This document shows, in pieces, positions 62,789-64,000 of a stretch of DNA of 64,000 nucleotides. The notes under the pieces are model-generated. The model made no database searches, had not been told where the DNA came from, and saw only the letters and a program-made list of their open reading frames with translations. A program made the position numbers and the translations under genes. The stretch's first letter is position 1, and each line of letters opens with the position of its first letter. The DNA is taken from positions 664,390 to 728,389 of the forward strand of contig NZ_QGTG01000001.1 of assembly GCF_003182155.1 (NCBI RefSeq), written 5' to 3'. Source of the stretch: Chitinophaga sp. S165. Lineage in GTDB: Bacteria; Bacteroidota; Bacteroidia; Chitinophagales; Chitinophagaceae.

Positions 62789-64000
62789 TTAATACTTGGA
62801 ATCAGGGCGATTAGCAGCCATTTTACCGAAGTCGTAGGCAGGTTTGTTACCCATCGTGATCTTCAGCGTACCACCTTTCAGAATGTCAGCATGACGGATA
62901 TAGCTATTGTCATAAGGTTTACCGTTCAGGGTCACCTTCTGAATATAGATGTTCTCCGCGCTGTTGTTGACAGTTTCTACTGTAAAGGTTTTACCACCTT
63001 GTAATTTCAGGCTGGCCTTTTCGAACAGCGGACTACCCAATACATAGATCCCTTTCGCCGGATTTACAGGGTAAAAACCGAGAGAAGAGAATACATACCA
63101 GGAAGACATTGCGCCAACGTCCTCATTACCGGCCAGGCCTTCCGGAGTCTTTGTATAGAAATCTTTCATTACTTGTCTCACCTTTTCAGATGTCTTCCAC
63201 TGATTACCGGAATAAGCATACATGTAAGTCACGTGATGGCTTGGTTCGTTACCGTGTGCATACATGCCTATCAGACCGGAAATATCATTTGAAGCCTGGG
63301 CGCCCATATCACCTTTTGCAGTGAACAGGCTGTCAAGTTTCTTAGTGAAAGCGTCATCGCCACCCAGGAGGTTGATCAGACCTTCTACATCCTGTGGTAC
63401 CAGCCAGGTATACTGCCAGCCGTTACCTTCGGTAAAGTCGCCTTTCTCATGGATAGAGTTGAAAGGATCATAAGGTGTTTTGAAGCTGCCATCATCCATT
63501 CTCGGGCGAACGAACCTGATAGTGCTGTCGAAATAGTTCTTATAATAACCAGCTCTTTTTGAGTAGTACTCGAAGTCTGCCGTACGGCCCAGCTTTTTAG
63601 CTACAGCTGCAATACACCAGTCGTCGATAGCATATTCCATCGCTTTGGATACAGATTCGTATTCTTTATCTGCAGGTATGTATCCTTTAGCTTTGATGTC
63701 TTTCATACCCAGATCATCTCTCATAGAGGATGCTTTCATAGCTTCAAAAGCAGCGTTAATGTCAAAGCCTTTGTATCCTTTCAGGTATGCGTCTGCAATT
63801 ACAGGTACCGCATGGTAACCCACCATACAGTTCGTTTCGCTACCCATCAGCGGCCAGATTGGCAATTTACCCTGTTGCTTGAAGATAGCCAGCATAGAGT
63901 TCACAAAACTGTTCACTCTTTCAGGCTGTGTCAATGTATACAACGGTGCGCAGGAACGATAAATATCCCAGAGAGAGAAAACGGTATAGTTGTCAAAACC
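62789..64000 (-). CDS. GH92 alpha-mannosidase, C-terminal part (cut by right edge)
   Basis: The reading frame is open from 64000 to the stop, so the true start lies right of the window; the ATG-like position at 63943 is a TTG codon inside the gene, and upstream codons read GFDNYTVFSLWDIYRSCAPL. The visible 403 residues carry GH92 motifs: EGNGWQYTWLVPQD, GNEPSHHVTYMYAYSGNQWKT and GNEDVGAMSSWYVFSSLGFYP, which hold catalytic and calcium ligands. The family removes terminal mannose from N-glycans and mannans using calcium, in the periplasm or at the surface. The specific linkage (alpha-1,2 or -1,3) cannot be told. Confidence 0.95.
   Translation of the reverse strand, partial: GFDNYTVFSLWDIYRSCAPLYTLTQPERVNSFVNSMLAIFKQQGKLPIWPLMGSETNCMVGYHAVPVIADAYLKGYKGFDINAAFEAMKASSMRDDLGMKDIKAKGYIPADKEYESVSKAMEYAIDDWCIAAVAKKLGRTADFEYYSKRAGYYKNYFDSTIRFVRPRMDDGSFKTPYDPFNSIHEKGDFTEGNGWQYTWLVPQDVEGLINLLGGDDAFTKKLDSLFTAKGDMGAQASNDISGLIGMYAHGNEPSHHVTYMYAYSGNQWKTSEKVRQVMKDFYTKTPEGLAGNEDVGAMSSWYVFSSLGFYPVNPAKGIYVLGSPLFEKASLKLQGGKTFTVETVNNSAENIYIQKVTLNGKPYDNSYIRHADILKGGTLKITMGNKPAYDFGKMAANRPDSKY

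Overview
The window reads as chromosome of a Bacteroidota bacterium, most likely a Chitinophaga-like member of the Chitinophagaceae (inference). The reasons are TAnnTTTG-type minus-7 boxes, a FecR-type anti-sigma factor, a GH92 mannosidase, DUF3857/transglutaminase proteins, a NUDIX-type arabinose regulator, LytTR and hybrid two-component proteins, and RND pumps with lipoprotein adaptors. No rRNA, tRNA, CRISPR array, transposase or phage gene was found. Several starts are placed downstream of the longest open frame, with reasons given in each entry.

Layout. 1-2000: the 3' end of an aldo/keto reductase, an 800-base gene-free stretch holding a nested inverted repeat, and an MDR-family oxidoreductase. 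1994-3424: a CLC antiporter behind a fluoride-type riboswitch, so a probable fluoride exporter. 3560-4429: a PAP2 phosphatase. 4598-15052: the most unusual region, a five-gene co-directional cassette (metacaspase, CHAT protease with a STAND-like tail, MoxR-type AAA+ ATPase, vWA protein, and a 1501-residue protein with three caspase-like folds that appear catalytically dead plus a C-terminal SLOG/LOG domain). It looks like an NTP-dependent conflict or programmed-death system. A REP-like double hairpin follows it, and a second copy lies at 23984-24046.

15483-30196: two hypothetical genes, a tripartite RND operon on the minus strand with a small leader protein, a LytTR regulator, an M28 carboxypeptidase, an orphan hybrid kinase flanked by two small basic exported proteins, and guanine deaminase. 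30330-38738: clpB, two tandem DUF3857/transglutaminase proteins, queG and an RBBP9-like hydrolase.

38820-44352: an arabinose catabolic locus (araA, araD, araB, NUDIX regulator, HAD phosphatase). 44353-45247 has no gene but contains 21-bp tandem repeats, a long palindrome and two terminators. 45248-51616: a DODA-type dioxygenase, a dicarboxylate symporter, a YdcF-like protein, an amidohydrolase, and a methionine-pathway PLP enzyme under a SAM-I riboswitch with a terminator.

51618-58992: a TetR-controlled module with a divergent NAD-dependent epimerase-like gene, tetR and a second TolC/MFP/RND operon. The same 13-bp operator-like palindrome sits in both promoters. 59046-64000: an SGNH hydrolase, a response regulator with a degenerate receiver domain, a FecR protein without a visible sigma factor or SusC/SusD pair, and a GH92 mannosidase cut by the right edge.
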